Below are positions 12,946 through 22,467 of a DNA stretch of 30,579 nucleotides, piece after piece. This DNA is from JAGVJT01 sp964471225. GTDB lineage: Bacteria; Pseudomonadota; Gammaproteobacteria; Legionellales; Legionellaceae. Under the pieces are notes generated by a model. That model made no database searches. It saw only the letters and a program-made list of their open reading frames with translations, and was not told where the DNA came from. The position numbers and the translations under genes were made by a program. Each line of letters opens with the position of its first letter. The first letter of the stretch is position 1. The stretch covers positions 1 through 30,579 of the forward strand of contig CAYYEZ010000030.1 of the NCBI GenBank assembly GCA_964471225.1, in the 5' to 3' direction.

Positions 12946-13899
12946 TCAGAAAACCTCGTCTAAATATTTTTCTGCATCGAGGGCCGCCATGCATCCAAAG
13001 CCTGCGGAAGTCACCGCTTGTCGATACACGTGATCGGCAACGTCTCCACAGGCGAAAACACCCTCGATGTTCGTTGCTGTGGCCATCCCGTCGAGACCGC
13101 TTCGGATTTTGATATAACCGTCCCGCATTTCAAGTTGGTTCTTAAATATTTCTGTATTAGGCGTGTGTCCGATTGCAATGAAGACGCCATCTAGAGTGAG
13201 ATCCTGTGTCGCGTTAGATTGCACGTCTTTAATGCGAATGCCAGTGACCTTTTTCGAGTCTCCTAATACTTCTTCTACCGCATGATTCCAAATGATTTTG
13301 ACATTGCCGTGTTGAGATTTTTCAAGTAGCTTTTGTTGAAGGATTTTTTCTCCGCGCAAGGTATCGCGACGATGAATCAACGTGACGCTGGCTGCAATGT
13401 TTGATAAATATAATGCTTCTTCAATGGCTGTGTTTCCACCGCCGACAACGCAGACATGTTTGTTCCGATAGAAGAATCCATCACATGTGGCGCAAGCTGA
13501 TACGCCTCGCCCTTGATATGCTGCTTCTGAAGGCAAGCCTAAGTAGCGCGCACTTGCTCCTGTTGCGACAATCAGTGCATCACACGTGTATTGCTCAGAG
13601 TCTCCTGTCAGAGTAAAAGGTTTTTGAGTTAGATCAACGTTAACAATATGGTCGAAAATAATTTTTGTATCAAAACGTTCTGCATGCTTTTGCATTCTTT
13701 CCATTAAGGCGGGTCCTTGCAGACCTTCTACATCTCCTGGCCAATTATCGACGTCTGTGGTTGTCGTCAGTTGTCCACCAGATTGCATCCCGGTAATCAC
13801 GACCGGATTTAAATTAGCGCGTGCGGCGTAGATTGCTGCGGTGTAACCTGCGGGACCTGAACCTAGAATGATCAATCGATGATGATTGTTTGCATGCAT
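12946..13899 (-). CDS. trxB: Thioredoxin reductase
   Basis: TrxB reduces thioredoxin with NADPH via FAD in the cytosol. The 317 residues match the low-molecular-weight bacterial type. FAD-binding GSGPAGYTAAIYAARA is at 13-28, redox-active CATC at 136-139, NADPH-binding VGGGNTAIEEALYL follows, and GVFACGDV near the C-terminus binds FAD. The ATG at 13899 has AGGAAG upstream. It is divergent from ftsK with about 72 bp between starts, and converges with lysS. The trxB-ftsK-lolA neighbourhood is shared with E. coli, although lrp, which lies between trxB and ftsK there, is missing here. Confidence 0.97.
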   Translation of the reverse strand: MHANNHHRLIILGSGPAGYTAAIYAARANLNPVVITGMQSGGQLTTTTDVDNWPGDVEGLQGPALMERMQKHAERFDTKIIFDHIVNVDLTQKPFTLTGDSEQYTCDALIVATGASARYLGLPSEAAYQGRGVSACATCDGFFYRNKHVCVVGGGNTAIEEALYLSNIAASVTLIHRRDTLRGEKILQQKLLEKSQHGNVKIIWNHAVEEVLGDSKKVTGIRIKDVQSNATQDLTLDGVFIAIGHTPNTEIFKNQLEMRDGYIKIRSGLDGMATATNIEGVFACGDVADHVYRQAVTSAGFGCMAALDAEKYLDEVF

Positions 13900-13971
13900 G
13901 TTCTCTGTCTTCCTTCTGATTTGTGATAAGATGCGAGATAGTATGATAAAACAAGATTGATTAAAATATCT

Positions 13972-16332
13972 ATGAAAAAACGAGAGACAAAAAATATATC
14001 TAATAGTGCACCTGCTGGCCTATCTCCTTTTGTATTAAAACGTATAAGTGAGGGCGCTTTTATTCTCATCGTGTCCTTTGCCTTTTTTATGTTGCTGTCG
14101 TTAATGACCTATCAAGTGACCGATCCTGGGTGGTTTTCTCGAGCAAGTAGCTCGTCAATAAATAACGCGGGGGGGCCGGTTGGCGCTTATTTATCAGACA
14201 GCTTGTACTGGCTATTTGGTTATTTTTCTTATCTGCTTCCGGTTGGTATCGCCTATCTCGCATGGGTCATATTGCATGATCATCGTGCACTTAAGCCTAT
14301 TGATAGGCTGATGTTTTCTTTAAAAATTACGGGATTGATTTTGATGTTTTTTGGGGGGTGCGGTCTTTTAATGCTTCTGATGAATATGCGTTATCCTTTG
14401 ATGCATGGGCCCGGAGGTATTTTAGGTGAATGGATTGCGCGAGCAGGATTTAAAATTATCAATCTGGAGGGAACATTTCTGCTTTGTACGACCAGCTTTT
14501 TAGTAGGCGTCACCTGGTTGACGGGATTGTCTTGGCTACATCTGACAGAGCGTTTAGGGCAATGGACGTTTCAGAGTGCACATCATTGCTACCTTTTACT
14601 TGTTAAACTTCGACCTTTGTTCGAGCGCAAACCTTCTGAGGCTATTCAAGAAAGATTGGCAGCACCTGTATTAATTTCAAAGTCTGCGTCACAAATAGTT
14701 TCTAAAAAAGCAGAATCTCAGCCTGAAAAGCCAAGAATACCTGTGTTGAGTGCGACGTCATCCCCTGAAAAAAAACCAATCACGAAGCCAGAAATTATTT
14801 CTCCTCCGCCTCGTGCTGAAAAAACAACGTTGTCTGTCCCTGTAACGGAGGGTTTGCCTTCTTTGAATTTGCTTGAAAAGCATGATGTGAGCCAGCCTTT
14901 GGGTGGATACTCACCTGCCGAGCTAGAGCAGCTTTCACGAGATTTGGAGCAGCACTTACTTGATTTCAGTGTCCAAGCGGATGTTGTTGCCGTTCATCCG
15001 GGACCTGTGATCACCCGCTTTGAACTACAATTAGCTGCAGGTGTGAAAGCGAGTCGTTTAACCGCTTTATCCAAGGATCTTGCTCGTTCTTTATCAGTGA
15101 TGAGTGTGCGTGTGGTTGAAATTATTCCTGGAAAAACTGTTGTTGGACTTGAAGTTCCTAATCCATATCGTGCGACGGTGGCTCTTTCAGAAGTTTTTTC
15201 AGCAGATGTATATCAGCAAGCGCACTCACCATTGACACTTGCTTTAGGCGTGGATATTGCGGGTCACCCTATGGTTGTTGATTTAGCTAAGATGCCTCAT
15301 TTATTAGTCGCGGGAACAACCGGCTCAGGGAAGTCTGTTGGTATTAACGCTATGATTTTAAGCCTTCTATTTAGAGCAACGCCTGAGCAAGTCAGGCTTA
15401 TTTTGGTTGACCCTAAAATGTTAGAGCTGTCAGTTTACGACGGCATTCCTCATCTGTTAACACCTGTTGTCACTGACATGAAAGAGGCCGCGAGTGCGTT
15501 GCGTTGGTGTGTTGAAGAGATGGAGCGACGTTATCGACTCATGGCGGCTCTTGGTGTGCGTCATGTGGTGGGTTATAACACATTAATTGCTGAAGCAAAG
15601 ACTAAAAATGAAGTATTGACTGACCCCCTTTGGAAGCCTGTTGAAGGTGAAACCGCGCCTTCGTTAGAGAGTTTGCCTTATATCGTTGTTGTGATTGATG
15701 AGTTGGCTGACATGATGATGGTTGTGGGTAAAAAAGTCGAACAATTGATTGCTCGTATTGCTCAAAAAGCACGTGCTTCAGGAATTCACTTGATTTTAGC
15801 AACCCAACGTCCTTCTGTAGATGTGTTAACGGGATTAATTAAATCAAATATCCCTACACGTATTTCTTTCCAAGTTTCTTCTAAAATTGACTCGAGAACT
15901 ATTCTTGATCAACAAGGTGCTGAGCAACTACTAGGATTTGGTGATATGTTATTTTTAGCCCCGGGTACAGGCACACCACTACGCGTGCATGGTGCTTTTG
16001 TCGACGACAAAGAAGTGCATCGTGTCGCCAATGACTGGCGCTCGCGTGGTACGCCTCATTATATTGAAGAAATCACCCAAGTCGCACTCGAAGGACAGGA
16101 GGGGGGGGGATATAGTGATGATGTTGAGCAAACGGATGCGCTTTACGATGAAGCCGTCGAATTTGTGATACAAACACGAAAAGCCAGTACCTCTGCTGTT
16201 CAGCGGCGATTTAAAATCGGATATAATCGTGCTGCGAGGTTAATAGAAGAAATGGAGCGTGCGGGTATTGTTGGGCCATTAGAGGGTGGTTTTAGGGATG
16301 TTCTAGTAAGCCAAATAGCAAGTGATGAATGA
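13972..16332 (+). CDS. ftsK: DNA translocase FtsK
   Basis: FtsK sits at the division septum and pumps DNA to resolve chromosome dimers and segregate termini. The 786 residues are shorter than E. coli FtsK (about 1330), with a short linker. Four membrane helices occupy about residues 20-200. A Pro/Lys-rich linker spans about 220-310. The motor has Walker A GTTGSGKSVG near 448 and Walker B VVVIDELADMMMV. The C-terminal winged-helix gamma domain (AVEFVIQTRKASTSAVQRRFKIGYNRAARLIEEME) would read KOPS sequences and activate XerD. I prefer the ATG at 13972; a TTG 15 nt upstream is possible. No strong ribosome-binding site is visible. It overlaps lolA. Confidence 0.97.
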   Translation: MKKRETKNISNSAPAGLSPFVLKRISEGAFILIVSFAFFMLLSLMTYQVTDPGWFSRASSSSINNAGGPVGAYLSDSLYWLFGYFSYLLPVGIAYLAWVILHDHRALKPIDRLMFSLKITGLILMFFGGCGLLMLLMNMRYPLMHGPGGILGEWIARAGFKIINLEGTFLLCTTSFLVGVTWLTGLSWLHLTERLGQWTFQSAHHCYLLLVKLRPLFERKPSEAIQERLAAPVLISKSASQIVSKKAESQPEKPRIPVLSATSSPEKKPITKPEIISPPPRAEKTTLSVPVTEGLPSLNLLEKHDVSQPLGGYSPAELEQLSRDLEQHLLDFSVQADVVAVHPGPVITRFELQLAAGVKASRLTALSKDLARSLSVMSVRVVEIIPGKTVVGLEVPNPYRATVALSEVFSADVYQQAHSPLTLALGVDIAGHPMVVDLAKMPHLLVAGTTGSGKSVGINAMILSLLFRATPEQVRLILVDPKMLELSVYDGIPHLLTPVVTDMKEAASALRWCVEEMERRYRLMAALGVRHVVGYNTLIAEAKTKNEVLTDPLWKPVEGETAPSLESLPYIVVVIDELADMMMVVGKKVEQLIARIAQKARASGIHLILATQRPSVDVLTGLIKSNIPTRISFQVSSKIDSRTILDQQGAEQLLGFGDMLFLAPGTGTPLRVHGAFVDDKEVHRVANDWRSRGTPHYIEEITQVALEGQEGGGYSDDVEQTDALYDEAVEFVIQTRKASTSAVQRRFKIGYNRAARLIEEMERAGIVGPLEGGFRDVLVSQIASDE

Positions 16333-16975
16333 AAAGGGGTTCGGTTTGAGGCGATTGATTGGTGTTGTGCTGCTAGGGATGGTATCGAAGCTACTTTGGG
16401 CGGATGATGCCCTGTCTTTTGAGACGCGATTCAATGCGATTCAAACAATGCACGCCTCATTTAAGCAGATTGTTTTTTCGAAGGGTCAGGCTAAAAACAC
16501 TTCTTCTGGGATCATGGCATTACATCGACCAGGCCAATTTCGTTGGGAAACGAAAGAGCCTATGGCGCAGGTTGTCGTCGCTGATGGCAAGCGTCTTTGG
16601 GTTTATGATATTTTGCTGGAGCAAGTGACTGTAAGAAAGCAAAGTCAAATTTCTGATAATAGTGCGGCTTTATTTTTAAGCACTAAAGAAGGCAAAATTT
16701 CAAAAGCATATCGTGTGGTTGCCACCCCCAAAGATCATGGCGTTCAGTATGACTTATTTTCAAAATCTACGCACACTGATTTTAAACACGTGATTTTTGA
16801 ATTCCGCGAACATCAACTTGTCCAACTAGAGCTTTTTGATGCTTTAGGTCAACGAACACGCATTAATTTTCACCACATTGAGATAAATACCGCGTTAAAA
16901 TCGAGTTTATTTAGCTTTAAACCGCCTCAGGGTGTTGACGTCGTAGACGAGGGTGCGGAGGAGGAAAGTGCTTAA
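16325..16975 (+). CDS. lolA: Outer-membrane lipoprotein carrier LolA
   Basis: LolA is the periplasmic chaperone that carries lipoproteins from the LolCDE complex to LolB in the outer membrane. The 216 residues match the family. A signal peptide occupies residues 1-26 (ends KLLWA, mature start about DDALSFETRF). The mature part shows the LolA pattern FKQIVF...SGIMALHRPGQFRWETKEPMAQVVVADGKRLWVYD and ends LFSFKPPQGVDVVD. It starts inside ftsK with an 8-nt overlap (ATG at 16325; a GTG directly before is possible), the same order as in E. coli, and its end overlaps the next gene. Confidence 0.93.
   Translation: MNEKGFGLRRLIGVVLLGMVSKLLWADDALSFETRFNAIQTMHASFKQIVFSKGQAKNTSSGIMALHRPGQFRWETKEPMAQVVVADGKRLWVYDILLEQVTVRKQSQISDNSAALFLSTKEGKISKAYRVVATPKDHGVQYDLFSKSTHTDFKHVIFEFREHQLVQLELFDALGQRTRINFHHIEINTALKSSLFSFKPPQGVDVVDEGAEEESA
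16957..16964 (+). promoter_or_regulatory. Ribosome-binding site fixing the GTG start of the yhdP-like gene
   Basis: GGAGGAGG lies inside the end of lolA and ends 3 nt before the GTG at 16968 (its first GGAGG is 6 nt away). It selects this start, which puts basic residues directly before the membrane segment, over the GTG at 16953. Confidence 0.6.
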
Positions 16976-19900
16976 AAAATTGCATCGATATACACGCCAT
17001 TCTGCTCGCTATTTATGGCGAATGAGTGTATTAGGCCTGGTTATCGCAGCAATTCTTTTAACTTTTTTTAGAGCGATGATGCCTTGGCTCAATGCGCACA
17101 AAGGAGAGGTTGAACAGCAACTTTCCTCTCTTTTGGGAGAGAAAGTCACTATTCAAGAGATGGAAACGAGCTGGTATTGGTTCCAACCCATTTTAAAGTT
17201 AAACCACGTCCTTGTTTCAGAAAATGAAATTCCTTTACTTCAATTGAATCAATTATTAGTCGGCGTTGATTTATGGCAGTCTCTTTTTCATTGGCAAATT
17301 CAACCAGGTCTTATGTTAATTGATGATGTGCAATTAACGCTAAGACAAACGGAAACGGGTTGGAAAATTGATGGGCTAAGGCAGGGTGAGCAATTACCAA
17401 GCATGACGCCGACGTCTTATTGGCCTGTTTTGCGTTGGCTAATGTTGCAGCAAAAAATCAAAATAAAGCATGTGTCTGGTGAAATTTATTTGAAAGACGG
17501 CACATTAGTTCCAATTGAGTCAGTCACGGTCAAAGCGGCGCATCGACGTGGACGATATCGGATTAATGGTAAAATTCGTTTAGGTAATGCTGTGTCATCG
17601 ACGGAATTTAATCTAAAAGGAGACATGACTTACAACACAAATCATACCGAGGCTGTTAATGGTGAGCTTTTTTTATCTGGGTCACATGTTGATTTTGAGG
17701 CCTGGAAAGCGTTGTTTTCACATTTACCTTATCAGTTGATTCATGGTCAAGCGGATACTCAAATTTGGGTTAAATTGACAGAGGGGCGTGTTGAACAAGT
17801 ACAGTCTACTTTAAAGTTGCGTGGGCTTGAGTGGATTAAAACAGAAAATAGTTCTCATGGTAATTTAGACTATGTGGATGCTAATTTGGCATGGCATCCC
17901 ACTGAGTTAGGCTGGACCTTGAGTGCTGATCACATTTTCTTATCGTTGGATGATAAGTCTTGGCCTGAAAATGCGTTCATGTTGGAGTATCACTCTTCTT
18001 CAGAAAGTTATCGCTTATTTATTGAAAAGTTAAAACTGAGTCCAGCATTACTTGCTGTTTTAGATATGCCTATTTTGACACCCCTAACTATCTGGAAGAC
18101 AAAAGGCGAGCTACATGATACACAAATAGGATTTACTCAAGGACATCCAGATTTTTTCTTATCGAGATTTGAAAAACTGTCTTGGCAAGGTAAAGACTCT
18201 TTTCCATCAGTAAAAAATCTTTCTGGTGCAGTTTATTGGGATCCCAAAGAGGGTCGTTTAGAGCTCGATGGTGAAAAAACAGAGATCTCATTGCCAAGAC
18301 AAGCACCGTTAATGTTTGACACACTAAATTTGTCTTTAGATTGGAAGCAACAAGAAGATGGATGGCAATTTAGTTTAGATCGTTTTATTTTAGTTCATCC
18401 CAATTTACTGTTGAGTGCTCGAGGTCTTTGGGATGGATATAGCGAGCAGTCTTCTGGACGTATGCAAGCTACGGCAGAATTCTCCTCCAAAGAGGCTCAA
18501 AAATGGTTACCTTATTTGCCAGAAGCCTATTTAAAGCCGAAGTTGGCGGCATGGCTGAAGAATGACATCAAGCGTATCGGTGAAGCGAACGGGCGCGTTC
18601 TACTCAATGGTCAGTTGAGTGATTTTCCTTTTGATGACAAGCCTGGCGATTTTACTATCACAAGTTCATTGGAACAGGTTGACCTTATTTTCCATGAAGA
18701 TTGGCAAAAAGTGACGAATATCGATGCTTACTTGACTGTGGATAAGCGTGTCTTGAATGCTGATATTACTACTGGTCGGTTAGCCCCGGATGTGCCCGTT
18801 AAAAAATTGAATATTCATGTGTCCGAGTTGGGATTAGGTCAAGAAACTTTGCTTGTACACGGTCACGTAGAAGCCTTGGGAAATGCCATGTTGCAATACG
18901 TGTTGCGCTCACCATTGCAAAAAAAGCTTCGAAAATTAGCTGTTTTATCTTTGCAAGATAAGCTTGATCTTGATTTGGCACTCGCGATCCCACTGTATGA
19001 TAGCGACGAGCTGTCTGTTCGTGGCTCGATATTATTCGATAATAATGATTTGATAGTTAATCTTGCTTTAGCACCGATTGTTTTGAAGCAAGTCTTGGGG
19101 ACATTATTTTTTGATGAGCATGGTGTTTCTCAAAGTTTATTACAAGCAAACTTATTTGACACGCTTCTTCAACTGCAGCTTCAAACCGTCACACAACCTC
19201 AGCCTGCGACAGTGATTGAGCTATCCAGTGATTTTGACATTGCTTTATTACGGCAGACATCAGGTTTGCCTTTGCTACAGCTTGTGACAGGACATCTTCC
19301 AATTGATGGATTAATTACTTTAGTCGACGACGCGAAACGATGGGATAGCATCGAAGTGCATAGTAACTTAGAAAACGTGGCAATTGCATTACCTTCGCCC
19401 TTCGATAAAAAAGAAATGCTGCCCGCTCCAATGACCGTGAAGGCTGCATTTAATTTTGACCAAGGGATTCATTTACAAACCTCTTGGGGAAAACGATTAA
19501 ACAGTGACATCTGGTTTCATGGTAAACAGCAACAGTTTAGCCCTGCTCGTGGCTTAGTCTGCTTTAATTGTGATGAAGCAAAAGCATCCTCAGCCTCCGG
19601 TGTGATTTTAGAAGGCGCTGTCGAGACCGTTGATTGGTCTGCGTGGCAAAAAGTAATCAGCACATTAAGCTCACAAGTCGATACAGGCATGAGTTTTCAG
19701 GCTTTTCAATCGATTCATCTTACCATTGGTTCTTTGACGATGTTAGGGCAAACCTATGAGGGTTTGGTGTTTGTTGTCAACCAGTCTAAAGATTTGTGGC
19801 ATGTGCTTGTGAAAGAAAAAGAGGATGTTTTTGCTAATTTGAACTACAAAAATTCGACAAATACATTGTCTGGAAAGGTCAAAAAGCTAGTTTATACGTC

Positions 19901-20789
19901 TTCTAAAGAGGATAAAACAGAGAAAAAATCCCCGCTTTACCCTCATCAAATTCCTAATCTTGATCTCGATGTTGAATCACTTTACTGGAATCAAAAACCC
20001 TTGGGCCATCTTTCGCTGCATGGTCGAAGTCAGAAAAATATATGGCGACTAACAGAAGCAGTTTTAGATGCTAAACCGTATCTTTTTACTTTGAAAGGAT
20101 CTTGGTTTAAGCAAGATCTGACTGATAAAACGGAGGTTGATGCCATACTTAATATTCGAGATCTTGCCGCATTTTTAAGTCTCTGGGATGTCCCCAATGT
20201 GATCACAGCAAAAGAAGGCATATTGACTCTACAAGGCGGTTGGTTAGGAGATTTTCGAGCATTTGCAGTGAACCGCATTTCAGGACAACTCGCTCTTGTC
20301 TTGAGAAATGGGCGCATCACACATTTTGATCCCGAGACTGAGAAAAAATTAGGTTTAGGTAAACTACTTAGCATTTTGAGTTTGCAAACTATCCCGCGAC
20401 GATTGAAGCTTGATTTTAGTGATCTTGCTTATGACGGCTATAGTTTTGATCAATTTGAAGGACAGTTTGTGCTGAAAGATGGTGTGATGAGCACAGATAA
20501 CAGTGTGATTGATGGTCCTGTCGCGTTGGTCAGTATGAAAGGGCGATTAGACTTAGATAAGCGTTTATACGATCTTGATTTGCATGTGTTGCCCCATATT
20601 ACCGCGAGTTTGCCTGTTGTTGCTGCAATCGCAGGTGGACCCATTGCAGGCATTGCAACATGGGCTGCAAGCAAGATATTGACCGAAGGTGTCGATAAGG
20701 TGACAGGGTATACTTATACCATCACGGGGCCTTGGCTCGAGCCGGTGGTTCAACAAGTTCATATTTATCGAAAGAAGAAAGAAGTCTAA
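16968..20789 (+). CDS. yhdP: YhdP-type AsmA-like protein (DUF3971)
   Basis: YhdP-family proteins are large inner-membrane-anchored periplasmic proteins thought to form a bridge that moves phospholipids to the outer membrane. The 1273 residues fit the family (E. coli about 1270). One membrane helix lies at about 19-35 and the rest is periplasmic, rich in amphipathic beta strands. The C-terminus (KLGLGKLLSILSLQTIPRRLKLDFSDL, then SFDQFEGQFVLKDGVMSTDN and HVLPHITASLPVVAAIAGGPIAG) is the conserved YhdP/AsmA2 signature. Start is the GTG at 16968. It overlaps lolA by 8 nt, so the two envelope genes are probably coupled. In E. coli rarA follows lolA, so this arrangement differs. Confidence 0.92.
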   Translation: MLKKLHRYTRHSARYLWRMSVLGLVIAAILLTFFRAMMPWLNAHKGEVEQQLSSLLGEKVTIQEMETSWYWFQPILKLNHVLVSENEIPLLQLNQLLVGVDLWQSLFHWQIQPGLMLIDDVQLTLRQTETGWKIDGLRQGEQLPSMTPTSYWPVLRWLMLQQKIKIKHVSGEIYLKDGTLVPIESVTVKAAHRRGRYRINGKIRLGNAVSSTEFNLKGDMTYNTNHTEAVNGELFLSGSHVDFEAWKALFSHLPYQLIHGQADTQIWVKLTEGRVEQVQSTLKLRGLEWIKTENSSHGNLDYVDANLAWHPTELGWTLSADHIFLSLDDKSWPENAFMLEYHSSSESYRLFIEKLKLSPALLAVLDMPILTPLTIWKTKGELHDTQIGFTQGHPDFFLSRFEKLSWQGKDSFPSVKNLSGAVYWDPKEGRLELDGEKTEISLPRQAPLMFDTLNLSLDWKQQEDGWQFSLDRFILVHPNLLLSARGLWDGYSEQSSGRMQATAEFSSKEAQKWLPYLPEAYLKPKLAAWLKNDIKRIGEANGRVLLNGQLSDFPFDDKPGDFTITSSLEQVDLIFHEDWQKVTNIDAYLTVDKRVLNADITTGRLAPDVPVKKLNIHVSELGLGQETLLVHGHVEALGNAMLQYVLRSPLQKKLRKLAVLSLQDKLDLDLALAIPLYDSDELSVRGSILFDNNDLIVNLALAPIVLKQVLGTLFFDEHGVSQSLLQANLFDTLLQLQLQTVTQPQPATVIELSSDFDIALLRQTSGLPLLQLVTGHLPIDGLITLVDDAKRWDSIEVHSNLENVAIALPSPFDKKEMLPAPMTVKAAFNFDQGIHLQTSWGKRLNSDIWFHGKQQQFSPARGLVCFNCDEAKASSASGVILEGAVETVDWSAWQKVISTLSSQVDTGMSFQAFQSIHLTIGSLTMLGQTYEGLVFVVNQSKDLWHVLVKEKEDVFANLNYKNSTNTLSGKVKKLVYTSSKEDKTEKKSPLYPHQIPNLDLDVESLYWNQKPLGHLSLHGRSQKNIWRLTEAVLDAKPYLFTLKGSWFKQDLTDKTEVDAILNIRDLAAFLSLWDVPNVITAKEGILTLQGGWLGDFRAFAVNRISGQLALVLRNGRITHFDPETEKKLGLGKLLSILSLQTIPRRLKLDFSDLAYDGYSFDQFEGQFVLKDGVMSTDNSVIDGPVALVSMKGRLDLDKRLYDLDLHVLPHITASLPVVAAIAGGPIAGIATWAASKILTEGVDKVTGYTYTITGPWLEPVVQQVHIYRKKKEV

Positions 20790-20792
20790 AAC

Positions 20793-21422
20793 TTACCTCT
20801 TCGGTGCTTTGATATCTACAGAAGTAAAGTCCGGGTGTCTCGAGAGTTGATCCAACACACCACTAGGGCTTATTCCCCATGGAACGCGTGAGTGAGTGAG
20901 TGGAGCGCCTCCCGTGTTTAAAACCTCTGCAACAAAAGTTGCGCAATTATGTGTTTTCTCTTTGGGAGCGAAATGCATATGCGGATATTCTGGGCGTTCA
21001 GTGGGTTGATAAGTGACATCTTCTGCGGCACGGTTAAAAAAACTCCAAGGATGAATGTCTGGCACGAGTTGATATTTCGCCTCTTCTATTTCTCGTGTCG
21101 CACAATCTCGCATTATTTCGGTATTAAGTTTTTTTGTGTGAAAAATGGCATCTGGATTTCTAGTCACAGCGCTATGCAATGACTGGCTTTCTGCTTCGGC
21201 ATCGTCTATCCAAGATGATGAGCTCACTAAAGGCACGGGATAAGTAATAAATGGGCCAAAAACAGGCACTAGAGGGTGGACACTTTTGTAAATTCCAGTA
21301 GAATCACCCGGACTTTCACCTCCAATTTGTATTCCAACATGACCGACGCCTTGTGCTGTTGTTCGCCAAATAAAAACCCAGGTATTTTCCGAGGTAGGCG
21401 TACTCTCAATCCTTTTTTGCAT
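20793..21422 (-). CDS. Putative permuted papain-fold (NlpC/P60, LRAT/YiiX-like) protein A
   Basis: This encodes 209 residues with no signal peptide or membrane helix; GGAAG precedes the ATG at 21422. The pattern GVGHVGIQIGG (His28) early in the chain and HNCATFVAEVL (Cys160) late, with a middle strand-helix segment ending in Tyr (EEAKYQLVP), is the His-before-Cys order of circularly permuted papain-fold families such as LRAT (which has NCEHFV) and YiiX. Cys160 would be the nucleophile and His28 the base. Such proteins are amidases, peptidases, thioesterases or acyltransferases. The divergent neighbour has the same layout, so they look like paralogs. Its stop is 3 bp from the yhdP stop. Family membership is motif-based; the substrate is unknown. 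An effector role is possible but unproven. Confidence 0.65.
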   Translation of the reverse strand: MQKRIESTPTSENTWVFIWRTTAQGVGHVGIQIGGESPGDSTGIYKSVHPLVPVFGPFITYPVPLVSSSSWIDDAEAESQSLHSAVTRNPDAIFHTKKLNTEIMRDCATREIEEAKYQLVPDIHPWSFFNRAAEDVTYQPTERPEYPHMHFAPKEKTHNCATFVAEVLNTGGAPLTHSRVPWGISPSGVLDQLSRHPDFTSVDIKAPKR

Positions 21423-21454
21423 GCTCTATTCTTCCGGTGTAGTTAAACTTCAAC

Positions 21455-21483
21455 ATTCTATCACTTTGATAAAATAAGCACAA
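21455..21483 (-). promoter_or_regulatory. Promoter of papain-like gene A
   Basis: On the reverse strand TTGTGC (21483-21478), a 17-bp spacer and TAGAAT (21460-21455) lie 32 bp before the start codon at 21422. Confidence 0.5.
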
Positions 21484-21511
21484 CATGAACTTTAATTTAC
21501 AAAAAATGGTG

Positions 21512-21517
21512 TATAAT
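21512..21517 (+). promoter_or_regulatory. -10 element of papain-like gene B
   Basis: A perfect TATAAT lies 29 bp before the ATG at 21547. The -35 region is poor (TTTAAT at 21491 with a 15-bp spacer), so an activator could be needed. Its position rules out the in-frame TTG at 21517 as a start. Confidence 0.45.
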
Positions 21518-21546
21518 TGCACTATGTGATCTTTTTTGGTGAAAAA

Positions 21547-22452
21547 ATGTCAATACAAACATTTAGCTCTATTTTTCTTTTTCGACTGTTTGCTCTAAAG
21601 TACCGAGAGAAAACGCCGGTCGCTCATCGAGTCAAAGAAGCGATTTTCCCCGGGATTTTTCCAAAAATTTCATCCATGCGTGCAAGATTAAATGATCTTA
21701 AATTTAGTACCAAGGAAAAGTCACCGGAACATTTTCTTGAGGTTTATCTTACACCGACCTCTCAGGCTAATGGAAGTGGTCATATTTCCATGTCTATGAT
21801 TAAAAAACAAAATAATGAAGCCTCTGTTGTGACTCACATGAGCTATGTTCCGACGGCATTAATGACATTAGTTAACGGTGCAACACTCGGCACAATACCA
21901 GTTCTTTCTGAAAATGTCGGTGATATTCGCGATGACGATATCATTAAATCAACGTCGATTTATCGTATTCCTGTCTCAAAAGATGCCTTTGATAGAGGGT
22001 TAGAGGAAGATCGTAAAATCAAAGAGGGTGTTGATAAAGGTATTCATCTTTACGCTGTGACAGGGGTGGGGAATTTAATGAGCGTATTTTTGACCGCGCT
22101 TTGGGGGTATTACCTGGGTCATAATAAGGCGATTGAAAATTTTAAACTACATTATGCAACGACCCCGCACGAAGATCATCTTGGATTTGTGGTGACTGAT
22201 TTAGCATCGATCCCAGAACAGCCCGTGCAAGCCAAACTATTTAATTGCACGCAGGCAGTGTCCTCTATTTTACACGAAGTAGGCCTGCCTGTTGATAAAA
22301 GTGATGTGTTACCGGCGACACTTGGGCATCGTTTAAGCCAGGTCCCTGGTGTGGTTTGTGTCCAAGAAAGTATGGTCATGCCAGCGGCGAGCATGACCGG
22401 GGAAGAAACCGTTGAGTCTCATGTTGACCACGTGAATGGCCCAGATTTCTAA
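21547..22452 (+). CDS. Putative permuted papain-fold (LRAT/YiiX-like) protein B
   Basis: This encodes 301 residues from the ATG at 21547; the ribosome-binding site is weak. FLEVYLTPTSQANGSGHISM (His79) and LFNCTQAVSSILHEVGLP (Cys234) repeat the GH...NC layout of the divergent neighbour, where NC is likewise followed by a helix and a G.P turn. Between them SIYRIPVSKDAFDRGLEED then HLYAVTG resembles the strand-helix-Tyr segment of that protein. This one has longer extensions: about 60 residues at the N-terminus, an insertion with a hydrophobic stretch at about 168-190 (possible membrane contact), and about 60 C-terminal residues. There is no classical signal peptide. It converges with mltB. Function unknown; the fold call rests on motif order only. 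Confidence 0.6.
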   Translation: MSIQTFSSIFLFRLFALKYREKTPVAHRVKEAIFPGIFPKISSMRARLNDLKFSTKEKSPEHFLEVYLTPTSQANGSGHISMSMIKKQNNEASVVTHMSYVPTALMTLVNGATLGTIPVLSENVGDIRDDDIIKSTSIYRIPVSKDAFDRGLEEDRKIKEGVDKGIHLYAVTGVGNLMSVFLTALWGYYLGHNKAIENFKLHYATTPHEDHLGFVVTDLASIPEQPVQAKLFNCTQAVSSILHEVGLPVDKSDVLPATLGHRLSQVPGVVCVQESMVMPAASMTGEETVESHVDHVNGPDF

Positions 22453-22467
22453 GCTTCGTATAAGATC

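Noticed and set aside
12879..13112. Forward ORF of 77 codons antisense to the trxB end
   Set aside because: It starts within the hairpin, lies opposite a conserved gene, and its product has no recognisable feature.
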